Origin: a bacterium
GTDB lineage: Bacteria; Planctomycetota; B15-G4; JADJEK01
Direction: 5' to 3'
Assembly (NCBI GenBank): GCA_030428825.1
Contig: JAUIEL010000185.1
Span: 1-10,526 of the forward strand
DNA: 10,526 nucleotides
The notes under the pieces were generated by a model. That model was not told the origin of the DNA. It ran no database searches and was given only the letters and a program-made list of their open reading frames with translations. Every line of letters begins with the position of its first letter. Positions within the stretch are counted from its first letter, which is position 1. Below, piece after piece: positions 1 through 6,145 of this stretch. Position numbers and translations under genes: made by a program.

Positions 1-291
1 GGCGAGGGCCCGCATCCGGCGGATCTTCGCCATCCGCTCGACGTGCTTCCGCTCGAGGTCCGCGACCGCGCGGCGGGCGTTCGAGGTCGCCGCCGCGTCC
101 TCCTGGCCGGCCGAGCCCGCCTCCGGGCCGCGGCGGGTCCGGAGGTTCGAGCCGTCGGCGGTCCGGACGGGCATGTCGCCCGAATCGACCTGGGTCCGGG
201 TCGGGGTCGCCGTCCGCTCCTGGGCGGCCGCCGGGGAGACGAGCGCGAGCGAGCCGATCAGCGTCGCCCACGCGGGGATTCTCAGGTTCAT
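1..291 (-). CDS. Small secreted protein, N-terminal part only (3' end beyond the window)
   Basis: The first 97 codons of a leftward gene are visible, and the frame is open to base 1, so its length is unknown. It starts with ATG at 291-289, behind a strong Shine-Dalgarno GGAGG (300-296) four bases upstream. Residues 1-23 form a typical signal peptide: MNLR, a hydrophobic core around residues 5-19, then a PAAA/QE cleavage site after about residue 23. The mature part begins with a Thr/Arg/Gly-rich, probably disordered stretch (about 24-68). It then turns into a charged, probably helical segment (about 69-97) rich in Ala, Arg, Glu and Met that could start a coiled coil. The product is therefore probably exported. 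I recognise no family and assign no function. It is divergent from the PLP-enzyme operon and shares the 292-445 intergenic region with it. Confidence 0.72.
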   Translation of the reverse strand, partial: MNLRIPAWATLIGSLALVSPAAAQERTATPTRTQVDSGDMPVRTADGSNLRTRRGPEAGSAGQEDAAATSNARRAVADLERKHVERMAKIRRMRALA

Positions 292-445
292 GGTTCCTCC
301 ATTCTCAGCCGGCCGGGGCCGGTTCGTGCCGAAGCGGTGCGTCTCGAGCCGGCGTGAGCACCGGGCGAGGACCCTCGCGCCGAGGGTACAGCGCAGAGGT
401 CGATACGAGCAACGTCTAGAATGGCCGAGACCGTCCGGGAGAGAA
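292..445. promoter_or_regulatory. Divergent intergenic region with three inverted repeats
   Basis: This 154-bp stretch lies between the start of the leftward secreted-protein gene and the start of the rightward PLP operon, so it must hold promoters for both. Three short inverted repeats are visible. CCGGCC-GG-GGCCGG (309-322) would fold just upstream of the leftward Shine-Dalgarno. CGGTGC-N17-GCACCG (335-363) has a CTCGAG palindrome in its spacer. ACCCTCG-CGC-CGAGGGT (371-387) is described separately. A TAGAAT hexamer at 417-422 resembles a -10 box for the rightward operon, but I see no good -35 hexamer 16-18 bp before it. Repeats of this size arise fairly easily in DNA this GC-rich, so the region is certain by position and the individual motifs are tentative. 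Confidence 0.5.
371..387. promoter_or_regulatory. Candidate operator: perfect 7-bp inverted repeat with 3-bp spacer
   Basis: ACCCTCG, spacer CGC, then CGAGGGT form a perfect 17-bp dyad. It ends 58 bp before the ATG of the first PLP-enzyme gene and 29 bp before the TAGAAT hexamer at 417-422. A repressor or activator bound there would overlap or border the -35 region of the rightward operon. No regulator gene is visible in the window, so the link to regulation is positional inference. In RNA the same bases could form a short hairpin, but no U-run follows. Confidence 0.35.
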
Positions 446-1924
446 ATGGAACCGACACCCCCGATCGAGGCCGAGGAGGCGCGGCGTCGGAACGTGGCGC
501 GTTGCCGCGCCGCCGGCGTCCGCCTGCCGACGTTCGAGGAGCTCGCGGACCCGCGCCGCCGGCCGGAGGAGGTCGTGCGCGCGCTCGCCGACGTCGATCC
601 GGACGCTCCCGATCCCGCGAACCTCTTCCGCGTCCACTGGTCGAACGCCGCGGACCGCCGCGGGAGCGTCGACGTCCCGGGCGCGGTGGTGCTCGACGAA
701 CGGTTCACGGGCGTCCCGTCGCCGATCCTCGTCGCGCTCGGCGACCGGTTCCCGATGATCCGCGCGCACAAGGTCCTCGCCGCGTACGCGTGCCTCGCGC
801 CGCGCCTCGTCGCCGGCACGATCGACCTCGAGCGCGACCGCGCGGTCTGGCCGTCGACGGGGAACTACTGCCGCGGCGGCGTGGCGATCTCCCGGCTCCT
901 CGGCGTCCGCGGGGTCGCGGTCCTGCCCGAGGGGATGAGCGCCGAGCGGTTCGAGTGGCTGTCGCGCTGGGTGCTCGAGCCGGAGGACGTCGTCCGGACG
1001 CCCGGCTCCGAGAGCAACGTGAAGGAGATCTACGACGCGTGCCGCGAGCTCGCGCGCGACCCGCGGAACGTGATCCTGAACCAGTTCTCCGAGTACGCGA
1101 ACCACGTCGTCCACCACGACGTCACCGGCCCGGCCCTCGACGCGATCTTCCGCGAGCGGCGCCGCGCGGTCCCCGGCCTGCGGCTCGCCGCGTTCGTCTC
1201 GGCGACCGGCTCGGCCGGGACGATCGGGGCCGGGGACTTCCTGAAGCGCGAGCACGGCGCCCTCGTCGTCGCCGCCGAGGCGCTCGAGTGCCCGACGCTC
1301 CTGAAGAACGGGTTCGGCGAGCACAACATCCAGGGGATCGGCGACAAGCACGTCCCGCTGATCCACAACGTGATGAACACGGACGTCGTCGCGGCGGTGA
1401 CCGACCGCGCGACCGACGAGCTCGGGGCGGTCCTGACCCACGAGGCGGGGCGGCGGGCGCTCGAGCGGCGCGGCCTCGCGGCGGACGAGATCGACGCGTT
1501 CGCGCACTTCGGCCTCTCGTCGCTCTGCAACGTGATCGCCGCGATCCACGTCGCGCGCCGCCTCGGTCTCGGCCCCGAGGACGCGATCTGCACCGTCGCG
1601 ACCGACGGCGCGGAGCTGTATCGGTCGGAGGCGGCGCGGACGATCGAGCGGCGGTTCGGCGGCGCGCTCGACGACGGCGCCGCGGAGCGCGCCCTCGACG
1701 AACACGTCGGCTCGGACCGGTCGGCGGAGCTGCTCGAGCTGACGCCGTTCGACCGCGAGCGGATCTTCAACCTCGGATACTTCACGTGGGTCGAACAGCA
1801 GGGGATCCCGCTGCGGGAGTTCCAGGCGCGACGCGACCCTTCGTTCTGGGAGGCGCGGCGCGCCGAGCGGGCCGGGTGGGACCGGGAGATCGCGCGGTTC
1901 AACCGGGAGGCGGGGACGGCGTGA
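446..1924 (+). CDS. Fold-type II PLP-dependent enzyme, cysteine-synthase superfamily (specific reaction unknown)
   Basis: This 492-residue protein belongs to the tryptophan-synthase-beta/cysteine-synthase superfamily of PLP enzymes, in a long-form branch usually described only as a PLP-dependent protein. The probable Schiff-base lysine is K109 in IRAHKVLAAY. S137-TGNYCRGG matches the Ser/Thr-x-Gly-Asn loop that grips the substrate carboxylate. NQFSEYAN followed by a His-rich stretch resembles the cysteine-synthase NQFxNxxN region. S252-ATGSAGTIGAG is in the position of the phosphate-binding glycine loop. The start at 446 is preferred because GGGAG (437-441) precedes it and the protein then begins near the charged region before the PTFEEL motif. 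In-frame starts further left would run over the divergent gene. No transmembrane segment or signal peptide is seen, so it is cytoplasmic. Its stop overlaps the next gene by 4 bp. The fold and cofactor are confident. Synthase, lyase or deaminase activity cannot be decided from sequence. Confidence 0.88.
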   Translation: MEPTPPIEAEEARRRNVARCRAAGVRLPTFEELADPRRRPEEVVRALADVDPDAPDPANLFRVHWSNAADRRGSVDVPGAVVLDERFTGVPSPILVALGDRFPMIRAHKVLAAYACLAPRLVAGTIDLERDRAVWPSTGNYCRGGVAISRLLGVRGVAVLPEGMSAERFEWLSRWVLEPEDVVRTPGSESNVKEIYDACRELARDPRNVILNQFSEYANHVVHHDVTGPALDAIFRERRRAVPGLRLAAFVSATGSAGTIGAGDFLKREHGALVVAAEALECPTLLKNGFGEHNIQGIGDKHVPLIHNVMNTDVVAAVTDRATDELGAVLTHEAGRRALERRGLAADEIDAFAHFGLSSLCNVIAAIHVARRLGLGPEDAICTVATDGAELYRSEAARTIERRFGGALDDGAAERALDEHVGSDRSAELLELTPFDRERIFNLGYFTWVEQQGIPLREFQARRDPSFWEARRAERAGWDREIARFNREAGTA

Positions 1925-3231
1925 CCCCGCGCCCCCCGCGCCTCGTCTGCCACGGCTGCGGGACCGTCGTCCCGGCCTCCGCGCCGCTCGTCTTCGCGTG
2001 TCCGTCGGCCCGGGACGGCGACGACGTCGACCACGTCCTCGAGCCGGACCTCGACCTCGAGGAGTCGGCGTTCCCGGACGACGGCGGGGTCGAGGGCGGA
2101 GGCGGCTCGCCGTTCCTCCGGTACGCGCCGCTGCTCCACGTGGTCCGCGAGGCCCGCGCGCGAGGCCGGTCGGACGCCGAGATCGACGACGCGACGGCGC
2201 GGCTCGACGACCGCGTGGCGGCGGTCGACGGCCGGGGGTTCGTCGAGACGCCGTTCCTGCGCGCGGACGGCGTCCCCGGACTGCCGTCGCTCCTCGTCAA
2301 GGTCGAGGCGGGCGGCGTCGCGGGGTCGCACAAGGCGCGGCACCTCTTCCCGGTCGCGCTCCACCTCGACCTCGCCGACGTGCCTCGGGCCCGGCCGCTC
2401 GCGATCGCGAGCTGCGGGAACGCGGCGCTCGCGGCCGCCGTCGTCGCGCGGGCGGCGGAGCGACCGCTGCGGGTGTTCGTTCCGGACGATGCGCCGCCGT
2501 CGGTGACCGCGCGGCTCGACGACCTCGGCGCGGAGGTGAGCCGGGTCGGCCGTCGCGACGGGGGCGAGGCGGCCGGAGACCCGTGCGTCCACGCCTTCCG
2601 GGCCGCGGTGCGGGACGGCGCGGCTCCTTTCTCGGTGCAGGGGCCCGAGAACGGGCGGGTGGTGGAGGGGGCGCGCACGATCGCGTGGGAGATCGTGTCG
2701 GCGGTCCGGCGCGGCGCGGCGCCCCTCCCGGAGCACGTCGTGGTCCAGGTCGGGGGCGGCGCGCTCCTCTCGGCGGTCGCGACGGGGTTCGCGGTCGCGC
2801 GGGCGCTCGGCGCGATCGAACGGGTCCCCGTGTTCCACGCGGTGCAGACCGCGGGCGGGGCGCCGTTCGTCGAGGCGTGCCGGCGGCTCGCGGAGTCCGG
2901 GCCCGGGGCGGCGGAGGCCGCGGCGCGGCACCGGTCGCGCGCGATGCGGCCGTGGCCGGTCGCCCCGCGGTCGATCGCGCGGGGGATCCTCGACGACGAG
3001 ACGTACGACTGGTTCGTCGGGGCCCGCGCCGTGCTCGACGGAGGCGGGCGGGCGGTGACCGTGACCGAGGACGAGATCGTCGCCGCGACCGCGCTCGCGC
3101 AAACCCTCTCTCCGGTGCCGGTCTGCGAGACCGGCGCCGCGGGGCTGGCGGGCGCGCGGCGGCTCGCCGCCGACGGCGTCCTCCCCGCGGACGCGCCGGT
3201 CGCGGTGCTGTTCACCGGGAGGAAGCGATGA
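1921..3231 (+). CDS. Threonine-synthase-like fold-type II PLP enzyme with N-terminal zinc-ribbon-like segment
   Basis: This 436-residue protein starts at a GTG that overlaps the previous stop as GTGA. GGGAGG (1905-1910) and GGGGA (1912-1916) lie upstream as possible ribosome sites. The N-terminus carries C10-HGC13 and C27-P. This resembles the zinc-ribbon segment of some threonine-synthase-like proteins, but the fourth Cys is missing; H38 in DVDHVL could be the fourth ligand. The catalytic part follows: the PLP lysine is K138 in GVAGSHKARHL, the substrate loop is S164-CGNAALAAA, and the phosphate loop is G278-GGALLS. Near the C-terminus lie VCETGAAGLAG and the final VLFTGRKR, as in threonine-synthase-like proteins. 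True threonine synthase normally sits with homoserine genes, and none are here. Together with the upstream paralogous PLP enzyme and the downstream amidase this suggests a different amino-acid elimination or replacement reaction. The protein is cytoplasmic, and the exact substrate is unknown. Confidence 0.85.
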   Translation: MTPRPPRLVCHGCGTVVPASAPLVFACPSARDGDDVDHVLEPDLDLEESAFPDDGGVEGGGGSPFLRYAPLLHVVREARARGRSDAEIDDATARLDDRVAAVDGRGFVETPFLRADGVPGLPSLLVKVEAGGVAGSHKARHLFPVALHLDLADVPRARPLAIASCGNAALAAAVVARAAERPLRVFVPDDAPPSVTARLDDLGAEVSRVGRRDGGEAAGDPCVHAFRAAVRDGAAPFSVQGPENGRVVEGARTIAWEIVSAVRRGAAPLPEHVVVQVGGGALLSAVATGFAVARALGAIERVPVFHAVQTAGGAPFVEACRRLAESGPGAAEAAARHRSRAMRPWPVAPRSIARGILDDETYDWFVGARAVLDGGGRAVTVTEDEIVAATALAQTLSPVPVCETGAAGLAGARRLAADGVLPADAPVAVLFTGRKR

Positions 3232-4133
3232 CGAGGATCGTGCGGGCGGCGCTGACCGAGACCCGGAACGTCGCCGACCTGGCCGCGCCGTTCGACCCGG
3301 AGGCGATCCGGCGGGCGAACGTCGACCACCACGTCCGCCTCCTCCAGCGGGCGGCGTCGCTCGGCGCCCGCGCGGTCGGCTTCGGCGAACTCTTCCCGGC
3401 GCCGTACTTCGCGCTCGAGCGGGACGAACGGTGGCGGTCGCTCGCCGAGGACGCGCTCGACGGCCCGACGACGCGGGCGGTCGCCGCCGCCGCGCGCGCG
3501 CACGGCGTCGTCGTCGTGGCTCCCCTGTACGAGCTCGAGCCGTCGACCGGCCGCCGCTTCAACGCCGCGGTCGTGATCGACGCGGACGGGACGGTCCTCG
3601 GTCGCTCGCGGAAGCTGCACGTCCCGTCCGGGACGAACGAGGTCGCCGGCTTCCACGAGTCGTTCTACTACGAGCCGGCCGCCGGGCCGCTCGACCCGCT
3701 CCGCCGGAACGTCTCGACGCACCCGCTCTGCCCGGTGTTCGAGACCGCGATCGGCCGGGTCGGCGTCTCGATCTGCTACGACCGCCACTTCCCGCGCGTC
3801 GTGGAGACGCTGGCGCGCGCCGGGGCGGAGGTCGTCTTCTCCCCGGCGGTCACGTTCGGCGCGAAGTCGCGGCGGCTCTGGAGCCGCGAGTTCGAGGTCG
3901 ACGCGGCGCGACACCGGATCGTCCTCGCCGGCTCGAACCGCCGCGGCGCCGAGCCGCCGTTCGCGGTCGAGTACTTCGGGGAGAGCGGGTTCTTCTCGCC
4001 GGAGGGGCGGCGGGACGACGTCGCGGACGACCCGGAGCTCGTCGTCTCCGACCTCGACCTCGACGCGCTCCGCGCCCCCGATCCGTCCGGCTGGGACTTC
4101 CGGCGCGACGCCCGGCCGGACGTCGACGGGTGA
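3228..4133 (+). CDS. Carbon-nitrogen hydrolase, beta-ureidopropionase / N-carbamoyl amino acid amidohydrolase type
   Basis: This 301-residue protein is a nitrilase-superfamily amidase. The Glu-Lys-Cys triad is visible as E54 in GFGELFPAPYF, K129 in SRKLHVPSG and C183 in VSICYDRHFPR. The surroundings resemble beta-ureidopropionase rather than aliphatic nitrilases: a HESFYYEP block after the lysine, PVFETAIGRVGVSICYDRHFP around the cysteine, then SPAVTFG, LWSREFEVDAARH and GSNRRG. Such enzymes release CO2 and ammonia from N-carbamoyl amino acids. The stretch between K129 and C183 is longer than I recall for classical ureidopropionase, owing to about 17 extra residues before PVFET. The ATG overlaps the preceding stop (ATGA) and has a strong GGGAGGA site (3217-3223). 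It is the last gene of the rightward operon and stops 7 bp before the convergent lactonase gene. N-carbamoylputrescine amidase or D-carbamoylase remain alternatives. The protein is cytoplasmic. Confidence 0.88.
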   Translation: MTRIVRAALTETRNVADLAAPFDPEAIRRANVDHHVRLLQRAASLGARAVGFGELFPAPYFALERDERWRSLAEDALDGPTTRAVAAAARAHGVVVVAPLYELEPSTGRRFNAAVVIDADGTVLGRSRKLHVPSGTNEVAGFHESFYYEPAAGPLDPLRRNVSTHPLCPVFETAIGRVGVSICYDRHFPRVVETLARAGAEVVFSPAVTFGAKSRRLWSREFEVDAARHRIVLAGSNRRGAEPPFAVEYFGESGFFSPEGRRDDVADDPELVVSDLDLDALRAPDPSGWDFRRDARPDVDG

Positions 4134-4140
4134 GCGGGTC

Positions 4141-4980
4141 TCAGACGTCGAGGCGGTAGAAGCGGGCCGCGTTCCCGCCGAGGACCGCCGCCCGCGACGC
4201 GTCGTCGAGCCCGGCGAGGAGGTCGAGCGTGATCTCCCGCCACTCACCGTAGCTCGCGCGGAGGAGAACCACCGGCCAGTCGCTCCCCCAGAGGAGTCGG
4301 TCGGGACCGAACGACGCGAGGAGATGGTCGGCGACCGGCCGCAGGACGTCGGTCGACGCGTCGCCCGCGCACTCGGTGACCAGGCCGGAGAGCTTGCACC
4401 ACGCGTCGGTCTCGGCGGCGATCCGGGCGATCGCGTCGGACCACGCCCGGAGGTCGCCGCCGCCGATCGCGGGCTTCCCGGCGTGGTCGACGACGCAGCG
4501 GAGGCGCGGGTGCCGCTCGAGGAGCGCGAGGAGGTTCTCGAGGTGGGGCGGCTTCACGAGCGCGTCGAACGGGAGCCCGCACGCCTCGAGCGCGTCGAAC
4601 GCCGGCGCGACCCGCGGCGAGAGCATCCAGCCGACGTCCGGGAGGTCCTGGATCATCGGCCGGACGCCGACGACGCGCGGGGTGGTCGCGAGCGTCTCGA
4701 TCCGCGCCGGCGCGTCGGGCGCCTCGAAGTCGACCCAGCCGACGACGCCCGCGACGCGCGGCTCGTCCCGGGCGAGCGAGACGAGGAACCGGGTCTCGTC
4801 CTCCGTCGGCGCCGCCTGGACCAGGATCGTCCGCTCGACCCCGCACGCGTCGAGGAGCGGCGTCAGGTCGTCCGGTCCGTGGTCGCGATAGAGCGGTCTC
4901 AGGTCCGGGGTGAGCCAACCGTAGTCTCCGCGCGCGAGCGCCCAGAAGTGCTGATGCGCGTCGATCGATCCGGGCGTCAC
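4141..4980 (-). CDS. Amidohydrolase-family (COG3618-type) lactonase, probable sugar lactone hydrolase
   Basis: This 279-residue protein is a metal-dependent TIM-barrel hydrolase of the Amidohydro_2 group, which includes L-fuconolactonase, L-rhamnonolactonase and 2-pyrone-4,6-dicarboxylate lactonase. Visible hallmarks are D7-AHQHFW (H9 and H11 as probable metal ligands) at the N-terminus, ILVQAAPTEDET after the first strand, VDHAGKP around H166, WCKLSGLVTE, and LLWGSDWPV with D234 near the C-terminus. The length matches the family. The GTG start at 4980-4978 overlaps the aldo/keto reductase stop as GTGA and has GGAGG (4992-4988) seven bases upstream. The pairing with a sugar-dehydrogenase-like aldo/keto reductase points to hydrolysis of the lactone that enzyme would form, giving an aldonic acid. 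Family membership is confident. The fuconolactone substrate is inferred from the neighbour and the family, and a pyridoxolactone-type substrate is a less likely alternative. Confidence 0.85.
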   Translation of the reverse strand: MTPGSIDAHQHFWALARGDYGWLTPDLRPLYRDHGPDDLTPLLDACGVERTILVQAAPTEDETRFLVSLARDEPRVAGVVGWVDFEAPDAPARIETLATTPRVVGVRPMIQDLPDVGWMLSPRVAPAFDALEACGLPFDALVKPPHLENLLALLERHPRLRCVVDHAGKPAIGGGDLRAWSDAIARIAAETDAWCKLSGLVTECAGDASTDVLRPVADHLLASFGPDRLLWGSDWPVVLLRASYGEWREITLDLLAGLDDASRAAVLGGNAARFYRLDV

Positions 4981-6008
4981 GCCGGCGCCTCCGTCGGCGC
5001 GTCGGCGCGCACCAGCCGCTCGGCCTTCAGCGCGTCGAACAGCGCGGCCGGGACGTCCATGCGGAACCGCCGGACGTTCGATCGGACCTCGTCCGCGGTC
5101 CGCGCCCCCGCGAGGACGCAGGGGATCGCCGGGTGGAGGAGCGGGAACCGGAGCGCCGCCGCGGCGAGCGGGACGCCGTGCCGTTCGCAGACGACGCGGA
5201 GGGCGCGGACCCGCTCGACGATGTCGGACGGGGCGGCGACGTAGTCGTAGGTGTCGCGTCCGCTCGCCTCCGTCGCCTCCGCGGCGAGGATGCCGGAGTT
5301 GAACGGGCCGCCGAGCATCACGTCGATCCCGCGCCGCCGGCACTCCGGGAGGAACGAGTCGAGCGCGCCCTGGTCGAGGAGCGTGTACCGCCCCGCGAGG
5401 AGGAAGACGTCGAACTCCGCCCGCGCCATCGCCTCCAGGCAGACCTCCTGTTCGTTCACGCCGAGCCCGATCGCCCGCGCCCGGCCGTCCCGCTTCAGCT
5501 CGGCGAGCGCGCGGAGGCCACCGGTCATCGCCTCCTCGAACGTCGCGCGGTGCCGCTCGCCGTGCGTGAGCGATCCGAGGTCGTGCAGAAGGACGACGTC
5601 GGCCCGGTCCGTGCCGAGTCTCTCGAGGCCCTCCTCGAACGACCGGTGGACGCCGTCGTAGCCGTAGTCGAAGACCGGCTCGAACGGCAGCGGGTCGACG
5701 TACCCCTCGTCCCGCTCCCCGGCGCGCGGGTTCGGGACGAGGCGCCGGCCGACCTTCGTCGAGAGCGTGTACGCGTCGCGCGGCCGCGAGCGGAGCGCCT
5801 CGCCGAGCCGCCGCTCGGCGAGGCCGTACCCGTAGAACGGCGCGGTGTCGAAGTGCCGGATCCCCGCCTCCCACGCCGCGTCGACCGTGGCGCGCGCGTC
5901 GGCGTCGGTGACCGGAGCGAACAGGTTGCCGAGCGGCGCCGTCCCGAGGGCGAGGCGGGTGACGCGCACGCCGGTGCGTCCGAGGGGGAGCGTCTCCTGC
6001 GGGTCCAC
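4977..6008 (-). CDS. Aldo/keto reductase, L-fucose/D-threo-aldose 1-dehydrogenase-like
   Basis: This 343-residue NAD(P)-dependent oxidoreductase has the full aldo/keto reductase tetrad: D54 and Y59 in HFDTAPFYGYG, K85 in LSTKVGR and H142 in VVLLHDLG. LGRTGVRVTRLALGTAPLGN at the N-terminus, FDYGYDGVHRSFEEGLERLG, LLAGRYTLLDQGAL, GGPFNSGILA and VLAGARTADEV are characteristic of the D-threo-aldose 1-dehydrogenase/L-fucose dehydrogenase branch, which also includes pyridoxal 4-dehydrogenase. The likely reaction is oxidation of an aldose C1 hemiacetal to the lactone, which the overlapping downstream lactonase would open. The start is GTG at 6008-6006. An in-frame TAG lies five codons upstream, so no longer protein is possible, and the family N-terminus begins a few residues later. 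No Shine-Dalgarno sequence precedes the GTG, which hints at leaderless or otherwise non-canonical initiation. The exact sugar is not determinable here. Confidence 0.88.
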   Translation of the reverse strand: MDPQETLPLGRTGVRVTRLALGTAPLGNLFAPVTDADARATVDAAWEAGIRHFDTAPFYGYGLAERRLGEALRSRPRDAYTLSTKVGRRLVPNPRAGERDEGYVDPLPFEPVFDYGYDGVHRSFEEGLERLGTDRADVVLLHDLGSLTHGERHRATFEEAMTGGLRALAELKRDGRARAIGLGVNEQEVCLEAMARAEFDVFLLAGRYTLLDQGALDSFLPECRRRGIDVMLGGPFNSGILAAEATEASGRDTYDYVAAPSDIVERVRALRVVCERHGVPLAAAALRFPLLHPAIPCVLAGARTADEVRSNVRRFRMDVPAALFDALKAERLVRADAPTEAPA

Positions 6009-6145
6009 GGAGGGAGTCTACGGAAAGAGGAGATCGCGGAGGGGCGGGGAGGTTGGAGGTTCGGCTCGTTTGGGGACGGATGTCGATGTGTCCGGTCACC
6101 AGAGTCACGGCGTGCGAGAGACCACGCGAACGTGCGGAGACACGG
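6009..6145 (-). other. Intergenic spacer upstream of the aldo/keto reductase gene
   Basis: These 137 bases separate the stop of the small secreted protein gene from the GTG of the aldo/keto reductase and must carry any dedicated promoter for the sugar-oxidation pair. G+C is visibly lower than in the flanking genes. A tandem GGAGGTT occurs twice on the plus strand (6048-6061). On the leftward strand this gives pyrimidine-rich AACCTCC repeats 40-53 bases before the GTG. I see no convincing -35/-10 pair, no intrinsic terminator for the upstream gene, and no ribosome site. Confidence 0.4.

Noticed and set aside
173..445. Leftward extension of the first PLP enzyme
   Set aside because: It lies opposite a gene with a signal peptide and strong ribosome site, crosses the divergent intergenic region, and resembles no part of the enzyme family.
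1030..3102. Long antisense frames opposite the PLP operon
   Set aside because: They are Arg/Pro-rich, low in complexity and without motifs. Long stop-free frames on the opposite strand are expected at this G+C content.
421..3231. One very long rightward frame that would fuse Arg/Pro-rich sequence to the threonine-synthase-like enzyme
   Set aside because: The first 500 codons are the out-of-frame shadow of the first PLP enzyme. Recognisable protein begins only at the GTG at 1921, which overlaps the upstream stop in the usual operon manner.
4123..4151. Possible bidirectional terminator (TCGACG/CGTCGA) at the convergent junction
   Set aside because: It has only 6-bp arms with a 17-base loop, no T-run on either side, and lies partly inside coding sequence.
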